Shown here: positions 46,172-55,113 of the stretch, piece by piece
Layout: each line of letters opens with the position of its first letter
Position numbering within the stretch: position 1 is the first letter of the stretch
Source of the DNA: Cobetia sp. cqz5-12
GTDB taxonomy: Bacteria > Pseudomonadota > Gammaproteobacteria > Pseudomonadales > Halomonadaceae
Assembly: GCF_016495405.1 (NCBI RefSeq)
Contig: NZ_CP044522.1
Coordinates: 1,054,001-1,118,000 of the forward strand
Length of the DNA stretch: 64,000 nucleotides
Direction of reading: 5' to 3'
Position numbers and translations under genes: made by a program
The notes under the pieces: generated by a model
Database searches by the model: none
Seen by the model: only the letters and a program-made list of their open reading frames with translations
Told to the model about the DNA's origin: nothing

Positions 46172-46786
46172 TTACTCATACTTGCCCAGCACGGCCCGGC
46201 AGATGTCAGCGAAATTGCGTGCTTCCGGCGGGTGTTCCAGGTTGAGCCCCAACGCCTTGCCGACGCGGGAAGCGGCGACCAGGCCACGCACGCTGGGCTT
46301 GCCATCGTCGCCCTGCTCGGTCACCAGCAGGTGGGATTCACCGCTCTGACGCAGCGTCTCGACCAGGTCGCCCACGCGGGCGCGCTTGAGCACGGCGAGA
46401 GGAATGCCCTGCAGCTCGGCGCGGGGGATCTGCACCATGTCGGTAGTGACTTCGTCGCGCTGAACATTGAAGCGGGTCATGGCGCGCATCACGACTCGGC
46501 CACCCTGCAGTTCTCGTGAGGTCACCACGCCGGTGAAGGTGCCATCATGATCGTGGACCAGCAACAGACGCACCCCCGCCTGTTTCATGGTCGCCAATGC
46601 CTGACCGATGGAGGCGCTGCCCTGAATGCTGCGACCGGCGGTGACGGCAAAGTCCGTCACCAACTCACTGGCTGGGCTGTCCATGGTGATGTCGCCGATA
46701 GGCTGCAAAGGCAGGCGAGCAGAGGTGACATGAGAGAGCGTTTCGACGTCGAGGGTATGATAAGCCGACGGTGCAATGGCATTCAT
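46172..46786 (-). CDS. CBS-domain protein
   Basis: 204 residues. Two CBS-like motifs are visible: about 55-105 (SIGQALATMKQAGVRLLLVH, then GVVTSRELQGGR) and about 130-190 (RARVGDLVETLRQSGESHLL, then VRGLVAASRVGKALGL). CBS pairs usually bind adenosine nucleotides. No enzyme or channel domain is attached, so it would act as a stand-alone sensor with unknown partner. Confidence 0.85.
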   Translation of the reverse strand: MNAIAPSAYHTLDVETLSHVTSARLPLQPIGDITMDSPASELVTDFAVTAGRSIQGSASIGQALATMKQAGVRLLLVHDHDGTFTGVVTSRELQGGRVVMRAMTRFNVQRDEVTTDMVQIPRAELQGIPLAVLKRARVGDLVETLRQSGESHLLVTEQGDDGKPSVRGLVAASRVGKALGLNLEHPPEARNFADICRAVLGKYE

Positions 46787-46950
46787 GGACTGACTCCTGT
46801 AATCGGATGACGAGCATGTTCTGGGTACTGTGAGTCAGGTGAGAGCCAGGAGTTTCCTGCACGATGGGTAACCTCAGGTTGCTACTGTCGCAACATTGGC
46901 AAGGATTTCGATCTATCAGGTCAATATCTGTCGCTATCTGTGCGAGAAAG

Positions 46951-46971
46951 GAAATGGATAGATTCCATTTC
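46951..46971. promoter_or_regulatory. Operator-like dyad upstream of the CBS gene
   Basis: GAAATGGA-TAGAT-TCCATTTC is a perfect 8-bp inverted repeat with 5-bp spacer, about 165 bp before the CBS-protein start. Its A+T-rich half-sites and length suit a dimeric regulator. Confidence 0.4.
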
Positions 46972-47036
46972 GGAAACAAATGCTCCCCCGGCAGATCGGC
47001 ATTGGCATGAGTCAGCAGTTTCCCGGCCCCTGACGG

Positions 47037-47074
47037 CAATGATGCCCACTGCACGAGGCGAGAGGGCATCATTG
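47037..47074 (-). terminator. Hairpin after the hypothetical gene at 47130
   Basis: Perfect 11-bp arms CAATGATGCCC (47037-47047) and GGGCATCATTG (47064-47074) with a 16-nt loop, 56 bp after the stop of the minus-strand gene. No T tract. Confidence 0.55.
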
Positions 47075-47129
47075 AGGCGGTTCAGGGAGTTATCCCTTCA
47101 TCAGGAGCTGGCGTGTACGTCTGGGTGCG

Positions 47130-47630
47130 TCACACCCACTGCTTGAGGTCGCCGCGTACGGCATCCAGGAAGGTGATGAAGTCCGTCTGGTCGTCGGCGT
47201 CGCAACGGTCCACCTTGCAGGCCAGCTTCATCTTGGTACCGGCGACGATTTCGTCATACACCTCGAGCGTGAGTTTCTCGACGCTGGCATCGGCGGGTTC
47301 CTGCTCGCCATCCAGCAGGCTGAACGTCGTCATCAGTGTGCCGCGAAGACGCGTTGTGCCGCCTTCCGCGACCACACGACGCACCTTGAGCCAGCCTTCG
47401 CGCACCATGATCTCACCCTGCGCATCGCGTTGCTTGTAGATGGTGCGATAGCATGCATTCTCGGAGACGCCCTTGGCGGCCATGCTTTCGTAGGCCTTGA
47501 TCATGCGCGTCGCCATGGTGCCAGCTTCGGCGATCTTGCGGCGGGCAGCACGATGTTCACGTTCCAGGCGGTCTTGCTTGGAGAAACGCTGCCACAGGTG
47601 GAAGTCGCGTGTCAGAGTGGTCGCGTCCAT
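47130..47630 (-). CDS. Hypothetical protein
   Basis: 166 residues, no signal peptide or membrane helix. The first 60 residues are highly charged and helical (LWQRFSKQDRLEREHRAARR, then KIAEAGTMATRMIKAYESM). The remainder looks beta-rich (GTTRLRGTLMTTFSLLDGE, LTLEVYDEIVAGTKMKLACK). I do not recognise a family. It is set apart by large intergenic regions on both sides. Confidence 0.6.
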   Translation of the reverse strand: MDATTLTRDFHLWQRFSKQDRLEREHRAARRKIAEAGTMATRMIKAYESMAAKGVSENACYRTIYKQRDAQGEIMVREGWLKVRRVVAEGGTTRLRGTLMTTFSLLDGEQEPADASVEKLTLEVYDEIVAGTKMKLACKVDRCDADDQTDFITFLDAVRGDLKQWV

Positions 47631-48208
47631 TACAGTCTCTCTTCTCTAAAAACGGCGGGGAAAAGTGGGTGGCGGCTACTGCCATGTCCAGGCGCTGATG
47701 GTGTCACGAAGGCGGGCGATTGTCTGCCCGGTTCTTGCCTCAGACGTCGAGGAGGGTCCGAGTGCCAGGTGGTGTGGGTCATGCAGGCTGGCGGCGAGAT
47801 GTCAGTATTGCCATGCTCAAGAGTACCATTGACTGGTCACGGACTATTTCCAGCCCGGTCATCATCACGACTGAAATTAGGGCTTATATACTGCCTGAAA
47901 ACCTTCGAGCACCCCCCACAAGGCACACTTTGTGAGAATCTTCGACTGCTGATCCTCGAGACTGCTGATGCTTCACGCTCAGGCGCCTGCTACGTGAGCC
48001 ACGCCGCTGTGATGGGATTGCCAGTCTCGCAGGCGACGACGGCTGGTACACGTGGAACACATGCCTGACTACGTGCATGCCTTGAAGGATGCGCAATGCA
48101 AATGGCTGTCACGTTCCATACAGCAGCGTGAGATAGAATAGACAGGTAAAATCATCAGGTGGCGCGCAGCGAAGGCACATGGGAAGTGCCGTAAATGAGG
48201 AAGGAATC
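47631..48208. other. Gene-free region upstream of the diguanylate cyclase
   Basis: 578 bp between divergent genes. Base composition is lower in G+C than the surroundings near 47860-47900, where a TATACT hexamer (47887-47892) occurs without a good -35. Short frames here do not look like proteins. Divergent promoters for 47630 (minus) and 48209 (plus) should lie here. Confidence 0.45.
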
Positions 48209-49522
48209 ATGGCGAAAGCAGATCGCCGTCGCAAACCGGGAAGTCGGCAGGGTGTCTTGCGCACGGTAAACATGAAGTGGCGGTGGCCAGCTCCGGCGGG
48301 GCTGGCTGAGCGGCACCTCGTGCTTTATCAGTTGTTCATGTGGATCTATATCAGTGCGCTCGGCTGCCAGCTGGGCTACTTCGCTCTGCTGGGCCTGCAG
48401 CCTTATCCGCAGCCGGTGGTGATCAATGTCATCGGCGTCCTGCTCAATGTCTTGGCCATCCTGTTCCACCGCAAGGGGTACATGAACACCGCGTTGCTGT
48501 TGCTGGTGGTGCCGATGTCAGCCAAGGCGGCATGGTGGGAATACCAGTTCGGCGCCGAGGGTGGCTTCGAGTATTTCCACATCGTCGCCATCTTCTTCAT
48601 CTGTATCGCGTCCTTGTCACGCATTCAACGACTATTGTTCAGTGGTGCCCTGCTGCTGTTCTACATCGGCGCTCAATACCTCACCAGCCCGGTCTATATC
48701 GTTTCCTACGAGTTCATGTCGTTGGCCAGTGTCGTCAACCTGGTGATTTCCGTCACCTTCATCGCGGTGGTGGCCGTGCAGATCGGGTGGGAGGCTGAGC
48801 AGCGCGAGAAGCGCTACCGTCGTGACTTGCGCCATGACCAGCTGACGGGGGCGCTGTCTCGTTTTGCCTTGCTGGAAGAGGGGCCGCGTCTGCTGAGTCG
48901 TGGTGGCCTGGGGGTGCTGATGATCGATGTCGATCACTTCAAGGCCATCAACGATACGCAAGGGCATGCGATTGGTGATGAGGTGCTGATAGAGCTGACA
49001 CAACGACTACGTCACCACCTGCGTGGCAGTGATCAGTTGTGCCGCCAGGGGGGAGAGGAGTTCGTGGCCCTGTGTCCGACGGAGGACCGAGAGGGGCTCC
49101 AGCATGCAGCCGAACGCTTGTTGCTCTCGATCAACAGTCGTGCTTTCACGCTGAGCAACGGCCAGCTGCTGCGGGTCACCATCAGTATCGGTGTAGCCCA
49201 GGGCGGGCCAGCCGCTTGCGCGGAATCACTGCTGCCGGACCTTCTGCAGCGTGCCGATCAGGCCATGTACCGTGCCAAGCGCGAAGGACGCAATCGAGTG
49301 GTGACCGTCTGGGATACGCCCGATCACGGCGCAGCCAGTCTCGATCAGATCGAGCCGTCTGATCACGACCACAACCCCGACAGCCTGGCCATGCCTGGCA
49401 CGCAGCACCTGGATACTCCAGGCAATGGATCAGGCGAAGCGGCCTCGGCCCCCAGTCGCTCTGATGTCAGTCACCATGACGATGTGCGGACCGCCGATGA
49501 GGTCTATCAGTGGAAGCGCTGA
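48209..49522 (+). CDS. Membrane-bound diguanylate cyclase (GGDEF)
   Basis: 437 residues from ATG 48209 (AGGAAGGA at 48198-48205). Five to six membrane helices span about 38-195. The GGDEF domain (about 215-375) has MIDVDHFKAINDTQGH, the active-site GGEEF near 280 and a product-inhibition site RGSD five residues before it, so catalysis and c-di-GMP feedback are both expected. The C-terminal 70 residues are acidic, Ser/His-rich and probably disordered. The membrane input domain suggests sensing of an envelope or external signal; I do not recognise it as a named MASE type. Confidence 0.92.
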   Translation: MAKADRRRKPGSRQGVLRTVNMKWRWPAPAGLAERHLVLYQLFMWIYISALGCQLGYFALLGLQPYPQPVVINVIGVLLNVLAILFHRKGYMNTALLLLVVPMSAKAAWWEYQFGAEGGFEYFHIVAIFFICIASLSRIQRLLFSGALLLFYIGAQYLTSPVYIVSYEFMSLASVVNLVISVTFIAVVAVQIGWEAEQREKRYRRDLRHDQLTGALSRFALLEEGPRLLSRGGLGVLMIDVDHFKAINDTQGHAIGDEVLIELTQRLRHHLRGSDQLCRQGGEEFVALCPTEDREGLQHAAERLLLSINSRAFTLSNGQLLRVTISIGVAQGGPAACAESLLPDLLQRADQAMYRAKREGRNRVVTVWDTPDHGAASLDQIEPSDHDHNPDSLAMPGTQHLDTPGNGSGEAASAPSRSDVSHHDDVRTADEVYQWKR

Positions 49523-49609
49523 CGCAAGGATGATGGCTTTGCCATTTCACCTCATTGGGCGTGATATCCGTGCGTGATCCACGCTCTCACCAAGTGGAGA
49601 GACAAGTTG

Positions 49610-50245
49610 ATGATGGATTCCTGTGGCAGCATTTCACGCCAGGTGTCGCGCCGGCTCTTGCGGGGACTGCTGGTGGCGGCGCTGGTCAGTGGTATGCCGC
49701 TTGCGGCGGTTCAGGCGGAGGAGTCGACGAATGCTGCGGCGTCTTCGAGTGACGGGCAGGCGCCCCGGGCGCAAGTGATTGCCGACCCGGCGACACCCTC
49801 TCTGCCGCCCGCCGCCAAGGCCAACAACAGCATCTTTCGTTGTATGCAGTCGGGTGTGCCCACCTGGCAGCAGCAACCTTGCCAGCAGGGCGATACCCCC
49901 GTCACGCTGGATGACTCGCTGACGGTGGTGCCCGCCGCTGACGTGATAGCAGAGACTTCAGGCGAAGACCCGACCGCGCAGCGCCTGGCGCGTGAGAAGG
50001 AGCGTGCCCTGGCCGCACGTGAGGAGAGTCAGCGCCAGTACCGCATTCGTTCAGCACTGGATGATGGCTATCTGGTGCAGGGCATGAGCGAGGCTCAGGC
50101 CATCTCGTTGCTGGGCAAGCCCAGTGATATCAGCGAGACGATTGCCGATGACACGTCCTGCCGTCTGCTGAATTGGTGGGAAGATGTCCGCGTGCAGTTC
50201 TGCAACGATGAAGCCGTGTCCATCACTGCCAATCAGCTGGACTGA
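49610..50245 (+). CDS. Periplasmic protein, DUF4124-like with BamE-like end
   Basis: 211 residues from ATG 49610 (GGAGAG at 49596-49601); a GTG at 49574 is in frame. A signal peptide ends near VQAEE. A short Cys pair segment (IFRCMQSGVPTWQQQPCQQG) resembles DUF4124 proteins. A helical charged stretch follows (about 135-160), then GMSEAQAISLLGKPSDI and CRLLNWWEDVRVQFCND, which resemble the SmpA/BamE fold. The function is unknown; outer-membrane or peptidoglycan association is a guess from the fold. Confidence 0.7.
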   Translation: MMDSCGSISRQVSRRLLRGLLVAALVSGMPLAAVQAEESTNAAASSSDGQAPRAQVIADPATPSLPPAAKANNSIFRCMQSGVPTWQQQPCQQGDTPVTLDDSLTVVPAADVIAETSGEDPTAQRLAREKERALAAREESQRQYRIRSALDDGYLVQGMSEAQAISLLGKPSDISETIADDTSCRLLNWWEDVRVQFCNDEAVSITANQLD

Positions 50246-50612
50246 GTGACTTGTGTCAGAGTCATCAAGGCAAGGGCCGGTGCGAGCTGAGGCGCTCGCA
50301 CCGGCTCTGTTCGTCCTGTCCGGCTCGTACAGCCCGCGTCAGCGCCAGGACGATGAGCGGGGTTTTCTGGTCGCAAGTCTGCTTGCCAAGAAATTGCTAA
50401 TATAAGGCATGATCTAGCGTAAAACCCGGCTTTTCGCGTCCCGTGTTGCGAAATGGCGACGACCGGGTGGTGAAGTTGCCACATTACCGAGTTTATCGAA
50501 CAGTGTTAGATTACTCTCCGAACGCAGCGGCCAGCCCCTCAAGTGTTATCCAGAGGCATGGCTGACTGGCCGACGAGCCAGGCTGCAACATTATTCGGTG
50601 AGGAGAACACGC
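50246..50612. other. Upstream region of the glycine-zipper gene
   Basis: 367 bp without a gene. It starts with a hairpin (50276-50305) and includes an A+T-rich stretch at 50388-50425 (AATATAAG) and another at 50485-50515, either of which could hold the promoter; no confident -35/-10 pair was found. Confidence 0.45.
50276..50305 (+). terminator. Hairpin after the periplasmic protein gene
   Basis: A perfect 11-bp stem GCCGGTGCGAG / CTCGCACCGGC with an 8-nt loop, 31 bp after the stop at 50245. A short T-containing run (TCTGTTCGTCCTGT) follows. Confidence 0.6.
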
Positions 50613-51152
50613 ATGAACAAGTCCATCCTGATTGGCGCGATCGTTGCTGCACTGGGCATTGGTGGTGGAGTGGCGATCGGCAGCTATACAGCCAGCAACT
50701 CAGGGCCTGAATACGCCGATATCGTGGCGGTAGATGCCGTGACGGAAACCGTGACCACCCCGCGCGAGGTCTGTCACAACGAGACCGTGACGCACCAGGC
50801 ACCCAGCAAGGATACTCACAACGTCGTCGGCACGGCCGTCGGCGCGATCGTCGGCGGTGTGGTGGGCAATCAGTTTGGCGGTGGCAATGGCAAGAAGGTG
50901 CTGACAGCCGCGGGTGCCGTGGGTGGCGGCTATGCCGGCAACCAGATCCAGGGTCAGATGAAGAAGGGCGACACCTATACCACGACCGAACAACGCTGTG
51001 AAACGGTGCAGGACGCGTCAGACAAGGTGGTTGGCTACGACGTCAAGGTCGACATGGGTGACGAGACCCGCACCGTGCGTCTCGAGGACAAGCCGGACGT
51101 GAAGCGTTTCGAGATCCGTGATGGTGAGTTGGTACTGCCCCAGCAAGGCTGA
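50613..51152 (+). CDS. Glycine-zipper 2TM domain envelope protein
   Basis: 179 residues from ATG 50613 (AGGAG 7 nt upstream). An N-terminal hydrophobic segment (about 4-24, GAIVAALGIGGGVAIG) acts as signal or anchor. The glycine zipper (VVGTAVGAIVGGVVGNQFGG, then AAGAVGGGYAGNQIQG, about 70-115) is like the 17-kDa surface antigen/SlyB family. Two Cys (about 53 and 129) may form a disulfide. The C-terminal part (YDVKVDMGDETRTVRLEDKP) is beta-rich. No lipobox Cys is evident, so it is not an obvious lipoprotein. It probably affects envelope integrity. Confidence 0.85.
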   Translation: MNKSILIGAIVAALGIGGGVAIGSYTASNSGPEYADIVAVDAVTETVTTPREVCHNETVTHQAPSKDTHNVVGTAVGAIVGGVVGNQFGGGNGKKVLTAAGAVGGGYAGNQIQGQMKKGDTYTTTEQRCETVQDASDKVVGYDVKVDMGDETRTVRLEDKPDVKRFEIRDGELVLPQQG

Positions 51153-51169
51153 GGCCAGCTAGCCGCCAG

Positions 51170-51210
51170 ACCAGAAGACCCCCGACGGAATCCGTCGGGG
51201 GTCTTCTGGT
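51170..51210. terminator. Strong terminator between glycine-zipper gene and pqiC
   Basis: A perfect 20-bp inverted repeat (51170-51189 / 51191-51210) around a single central base lies between converging genes and probably terminates both. A weak T-rich tail (TTTCTGG) follows on the plus strand. Confidence 0.85.
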
Positions 51211-51287
51211 TTCTGGACATCCAGTTCTCTGGGCATCCAGCCGTACCCTGTTTTGTCAGTCTGTCAGACCGTCAGGTTCTCAGGTCG

Positions 51288-51998
51288 TCAGCTGGCATCT
51301 CCCGTGGTGGGCAATGCCTTGGCGATCTCACGTGCCAACTGCTCGCCGGTCACACGCCAGCCTTCGCCCAGGCTATTGACCAGCGCCGGATAGCCGTCGT
51401 CCGTCAGGGGAGTCAGCGTCTGGATGTCGCCTTCCTCCAGCACGCTGCCATCCACGCCGCGCAGGCGCCAGCGACCGGTGATGACGGACTGGCCATCGTG
51501 GCGACCGATGAAGCGATCCAGGGTGACGCTCAGGCGTGCGCCCTTGAGGCCGCTCAGGCTGGTGTCCGCGATGCGATACTGGCTCAGCGGCTGGGCGGGG
51601 CTGGCCTTGAGCTGCGTCAGCAGCTGGCGGGTCAGCATGTCTTGCAGGTCATCGGCCCACAGGTTCTGGCTGGCCTGTACCAACGTGATGTCATCCGTCT
51701 GATACACCAGGCTACCGCCTTCCAGATAGCTGGCCAGTTGCACCGGCATCACTTCCAGCAGAGGGGCATCGGCGGCAACGCTGCGCTGGGCGGCGGCCTG
51801 TGTCGTCTGTGGCAGCAGGTAAGCGCCACCAGTGGCGGCGGTCGTGCAACCCGCCAGTGTGCCAAGCATCAGCAAGCCTGCCATCAGGCCGCCGAAGCGG
51901 CCCTTGTGCGACGTAGAAGTGCGCGGTGAGGCAGGCACGCTGAACGCTTGTGACATGGCTGCCGTGCGGGTCGAGAGACTCATGGCTGTCGTCATCAT
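51288..51998 (-). CDS. pqiC: PqiC outer-membrane lipoprotein (ABC-type auxiliary)
   Basis: 236 residues with a long, polar N-terminus before the hydrophobic signal and lipobox LGTLAGC (Cys near 51). The mature part has the DUF330/PqiC pattern: YLLPQ, the VMPVQLASYLEGG stretch, LVYQTDD and LWADDLQDMLTRQLLTQL. PqiC anchors the PqiB tunnel to the outer membrane for lipid transport. The start overlaps the pqiB stop by 4 bp. A shorter start within the first 35 residues is possible. Confidence 0.9.
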   Translation of the reverse strand: MMTTAMSLSTRTAAMSQAFSVPASPRTSTSHKGRFGGLMAGLLMLGTLAGCTTAATGGAYLLPQTTQAAAQRSVAADAPLLEVMPVQLASYLEGGSLVYQTDDITLVQASQNLWADDLQDMLTRQLLTQLKASPAQPLSQYRIADTSLSGLKGARLSVTLDRFIGRHDGQSVITGRWRLRGVDGSVLEEGDIQTLTPLTDDGYPALVNSLGEGWRVTGEQLAREIAKALPTTGDAS

Positions 51999-53629
51999 TG
52001 GGCCCTTGGAATTGGATCGCGAGTGGTCGGCTTGTCGAAGATCAGGCTGGAGGGATTCTTCTCCAGCGTATCGAGCAGCGGTTCCGCCTTCTTGAGCACA
52101 CGGTCCAGACGTTCGAGATCGCCTTCCAGCTTACGGTAGGCGGAAGACTCCGGCGTCAGGCCATCCAGGGTGCGATTGAGGTTGTCGATACTGGTGCTGA
52201 TATCGCCCGGCAGCTTCTGCACCTCGTCGGAACCCAACAGGGCGTCGACATGGCCGGCGGTCTTGTCGAGACGCTTCACGAGGCTCTCGGAGGCCGACAG
52301 GGTCTTGTTGAGATTGCCCAGCACCGGCTCGATGTCCAGGCCATTGAGCTTGTCGAGCAGCGCATTGAGCTTGGCTTCCATCTGCGCGAGGCCGCCTGAC
52401 ACGCTGGGCATGACCTCGATGTCATCGAAGGTATCGGTCTTGTACGGCGGAGGATTGTCATAGAAGTCCAGATCGACGAACAAGGCACCGGTCAGCAGGT
52501 TGCCGGACTTGAGCGTCGCGCGCAGACCACGCTTGAACAGTCGCTCCAGTCGCTTCTCCCACTGCTTGACGCCTTCATCATCGACCTGCCCCTCGAGGCG
52601 TTCCGGTTCGATGCGAATCAGCACGGGAATCTCGAAGCTGGAGAGCGTGCGTACCCGCTGATGGGTCAGGCGGTAAGGCACGCTGACCACCGTGCCCAGT
52701 CGCACGCCGCGGAATTCGACCGGTGCACCACGCGACAGGCCGCGCACGGTATCGTCGACCATGATCACGTAGTCGATGGCCTGATGGAAGCTGCCTTCAC
52801 GGGCCTCTTCCTGATCGGAATACAGGGTGAAAGAGGTGTTCTCCACCACCGGGCGGCCACGCGGCAGGTCTTCGGGAATGCCGAAGGCGACGCCACCGCT
52901 CAGTACGCTTTCCAGTGAGCCGACATCGACCTGCAAGCCCTGGGAATCCAGACGCAGGCTGACCCCGCTGGTGGACCAGAAGCGCGTGGTGGAGGTCACC
53001 AGCTCGTTGTAGGGCGAGTCGATGTACAAGGTGTAATGCATTTCCTTCTCGCTGGGGCGGAACTCGCTGGATTCCACGCGCCCCACGACGAAGCCCTCGT
53101 AGGTGACGGGGTCGCCATCGGAGAGCACGCTGCCATCGTTGCTGGTGAGGTCGATGCGCAGTCCCTTGGCGTCCTGCGTTGTCACCGGCGGTTGCTCCAG
53201 GGCCACGAAGTGGTCCTCCTCATCACGACTGTCACCGGGCTGAAGCTGAATATAGGCACCTGACAGCACGGTGTTGAGGCCACTGATGCCCTCGCGACCG
53301 ATGCGCGGTTTCACGACCCAGAGTCGCGAGTTGGCATTGAGCATGCGCTCGCTGTCCTTGGACATGCGCGCGGTGACGATGGTCTTGTCGAGGTTGTCCG
53401 AGAGGCGTACGGATTCGACCTTGCCGACCTCGACATTACGGGTCTTGATCAATGTCTTGCCCGCTTCGATGCCTTCCGCCGTCTCCATTTCGATCGTGAT
53501 CAGCGGGCCACGGCTGGCGTAGTTATGCCACACCATCCAGGCGCCGATCAGCAGGGCCACGATCGGGACTATCCAGATCGGGGAAAGGCGGCGTCGACTT
53601 TCACGACGTGCGCGAGAATCATCACTCAT
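51995..53629 (-). CDS. pqiB: PqiB MCE-domain lipid transport protein
   Basis: 544 residues. A single N-terminal membrane helix (about 16-35, IWIVPIVALLIGAWMVWHN) is followed by three MCE domains (about 42-135, 155-220 and 280-395), then a long helical region (about 405-530) that forms the needle. It is a periplasm-spanning hexameric tunnel that works with PqiA and PqiC. Overlaps pqiA and pqiC by 4 bp each, so the operon is tightly coupled. Confidence 0.95.
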   Translation of the reverse strand: MSDDSRARRESRRRLSPIWIVPIVALLIGAWMVWHNYASRGPLITIEMETAEGIEAGKTLIKTRNVEVGKVESVRLSDNLDKTIVTARMSKDSERMLNANSRLWVVKPRIGREGISGLNTVLSGAYIQLQPGDSRDEEDHFVALEQPPVTTQDAKGLRIDLTSNDGSVLSDGDPVTYEGFVVGRVESSEFRPSEKEMHYTLYIDSPYNELVTSTTRFWSTSGVSLRLDSQGLQVDVGSLESVLSGGVAFGIPEDLPRGRPVVENTSFTLYSDQEEAREGSFHQAIDYVIMVDDTVRGLSRGAPVEFRGVRLGTVVSVPYRLTHQRVRTLSSFEIPVLIRIEPERLEGQVDDEGVKQWEKRLERLFKRGLRATLKSGNLLTGALFVDLDFYDNPPPYKTDTFDDIEVMPSVSGGLAQMEAKLNALLDKLNGLDIEPVLGNLNKTLSASESLVKRLDKTAGHVDALLGSDEVQKLPGDISTSIDNLNRTLDGLTPESSAYRKLEGDLERLDRVLKKAEPLLDTLEKNPSSLIFDKPTTRDPIPRAQ

Positions 53630-55113
53630 AAGTCATCCTGTGAGGCGGCGGAAGGGGGATTGCGGGAGCGGGTCGGAGTCGTGAACGGAGGCGTGGCCTG
53701 CGAGGACGAGGCAAGAGACGCGGAGCCCGTCAGCGGTGTCAGCGGCAGATCACCGAACAGCGTGTTCGCCATCATCGTCTTCTCCGCCTCGGTGTCCCAG
53801 ACAAGGCGCGGGTCAAAGCTCAGCGCCGACAACATCGTCAGCACCACCACGCAGGCAAATGACAGCGCAGCGGGTCCCGGGTGGACCGACATCAGCGCAC
53901 CCAGCTGGATCAACGCGGCCAGCAGCGCCACCACGAAGACATCGACCATCGACCAGCGTCCGACATATTCGGTGATGCGGTACAGGGTTACCCGCGCCCG
54001 CGCATGCTGCACCTGCGGGCGCTGGGCGCTGATGCACAACCAGGCGATGGCGATCATCTTCGAGGCCGGCACCAGGATGCTGGCGATGAAGATGACCATC
54101 GCGATGGGCCAGTCACCATGTGACCAGAGCACCACGATGCCACCGGCAATCGTCTGCGGGTCGTTCTCCCCGAGACTGACCGTGGTCATGATCGGGAAGA
54201 CATTGGCGGGGATGTACAGAATCGCCGCCGCGATCAACCACGCCCAGGTGCGCTGCAGGCTCTGCGTCTTGCGCTGATGGACAGGGTCGCCACAGCGGCG
54301 GCAGTGAGTGTGAGCCTTTCGTTCGCCGCAGGCATTGATCAGACCGCAGCTATGGCAGCTGGCCAGCCCCTGCAAGGCGGCACCGATGCCCGGCAGCGTA
54401 CCGCTGGGGGCTGCTGGCTCACCCGCCAGGGCGAACCACATGCGATCCCCATCGATGCTGGCCAGTGTCTTGGTCATCAGCAGGGCGAAGGCGCAGAACG
54501 CCCAGAAGGATGGGCCGAAACTGATATCGGCCATGCCGGCGATCTTGACCAGACTCACCATCACGCCGACCAGGAAGACATCTGCCATCATCCATGGGCG
54601 CAGATGGCTCAGGGTGCGCGCAATGCCGCGAATGCCCGGCAAGGGCAGTTTCAGCCCGATGGCCGCATGGGTATAGATGACACCCAGCAAGTAGAGCGCC
54701 GGCAGCATCACGATGGTCAGAATCAGCAGTACGGCCAGTGAAGGATAGGACTCGGCCGTCAGGGCGGCTGGCGTATCGATCAGGCTGAGGCTTGCCGAGA
54801 TGCCACTGGTGGCAAAGGCGATGAACTCGAAGGGCAGTGTCAGCACCAGCATCACCAGGCACGCCATCGCCAGTGCCAGTGTGCGTTGCACGGCGTGGGC
54901 ATGGCGCTGGGCGAACAGGTGATCGCAACGCGGGCAGCGGGCGCGCTCGCCGGCCTTGAGCGCCGGCAGTGCCACCACGAGGTCGCAGCACTCGCAGGCA
55001 CGCATCCGCCGCCGTGACACGCCTGACGTGACAGGCGCGAACACCTGAGGCGGGTCACGGGTTTCAAGGGTGCGCCGGGTGTAGCGGCGCAGGGCAGCAA
55101 GGGGACGAGGCAT
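53626..55113 (-). CDS. pqiA: PqiA inner-membrane protein
   Basis: 495 residues from ATG 55113; the upstream in-frame extension to 55200 is rich in Met/Arg and not conserved. Two PqiA domains are each preceded by a zinc-ribbon-like motif: CECCDLVV with CPRCDH near 40-70, and CHSCGLINACG with CRRCGDPVH near 255-285. Eight membrane helices follow in two groups of four. It is thought to deliver lipids to the PqiB tunnel. First gene of pqiABC. Confidence 0.93.
   Translation of the reverse strand: MPRPLAALRRYTRRTLETRDPPQVFAPVTSGVSRRRMRACECCDLVVALPALKAGERARCPRCDHLFAQRHAHAVQRTLALAMACLVMLVLTLPFEFIAFATSGISASLSLIDTPAALTAESYPSLAVLLILTIVMLPALYLLGVIYTHAAIGLKLPLPGIRGIARTLSHLRPWMMADVFLVGVMVSLVKIAGMADISFGPSFWAFCAFALLMTKTLASIDGDRMWFALAGEPAAPSGTLPGIGAALQGLASCHSCGLINACGERKAHTHCRRCGDPVHQRKTQSLQRTWAWLIAAAILYIPANVFPIMTTVSLGENDPQTIAGGIVVLWSHGDWPIAMVIFIASILVPASKMIAIAWLCISAQRPQVQHARARVTLYRITEYVGRWSMVDVFVVALLAALIQLGALMSVHPGPAALSFACVVVLTMLSALSFDPRLVWDTEAEKTMMANTLFGDLPLTPLTGSASLASSSQATPPFTTPTRSRNPPSAASQDDL

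Larger units (their letters stand above)
46787..47129. other. Intergenic region with two inverted repeats
   Basis: 343 bp between two minus-strand genes. It holds the dyad at 46951-46971 and a hairpin at 47037-47074. The part nearest the CBS gene (46870-46960) is A+T-rich and is the likely promoter area. No coding frame is convincing. Confidence 0.5.

Noticed and set aside
47430..48068. 212-codon plus-strand frame over 47130-47630 and the gap
   Set aside because: Partly antisense to a better candidate and without protein-like composition or a ribosome binding site.
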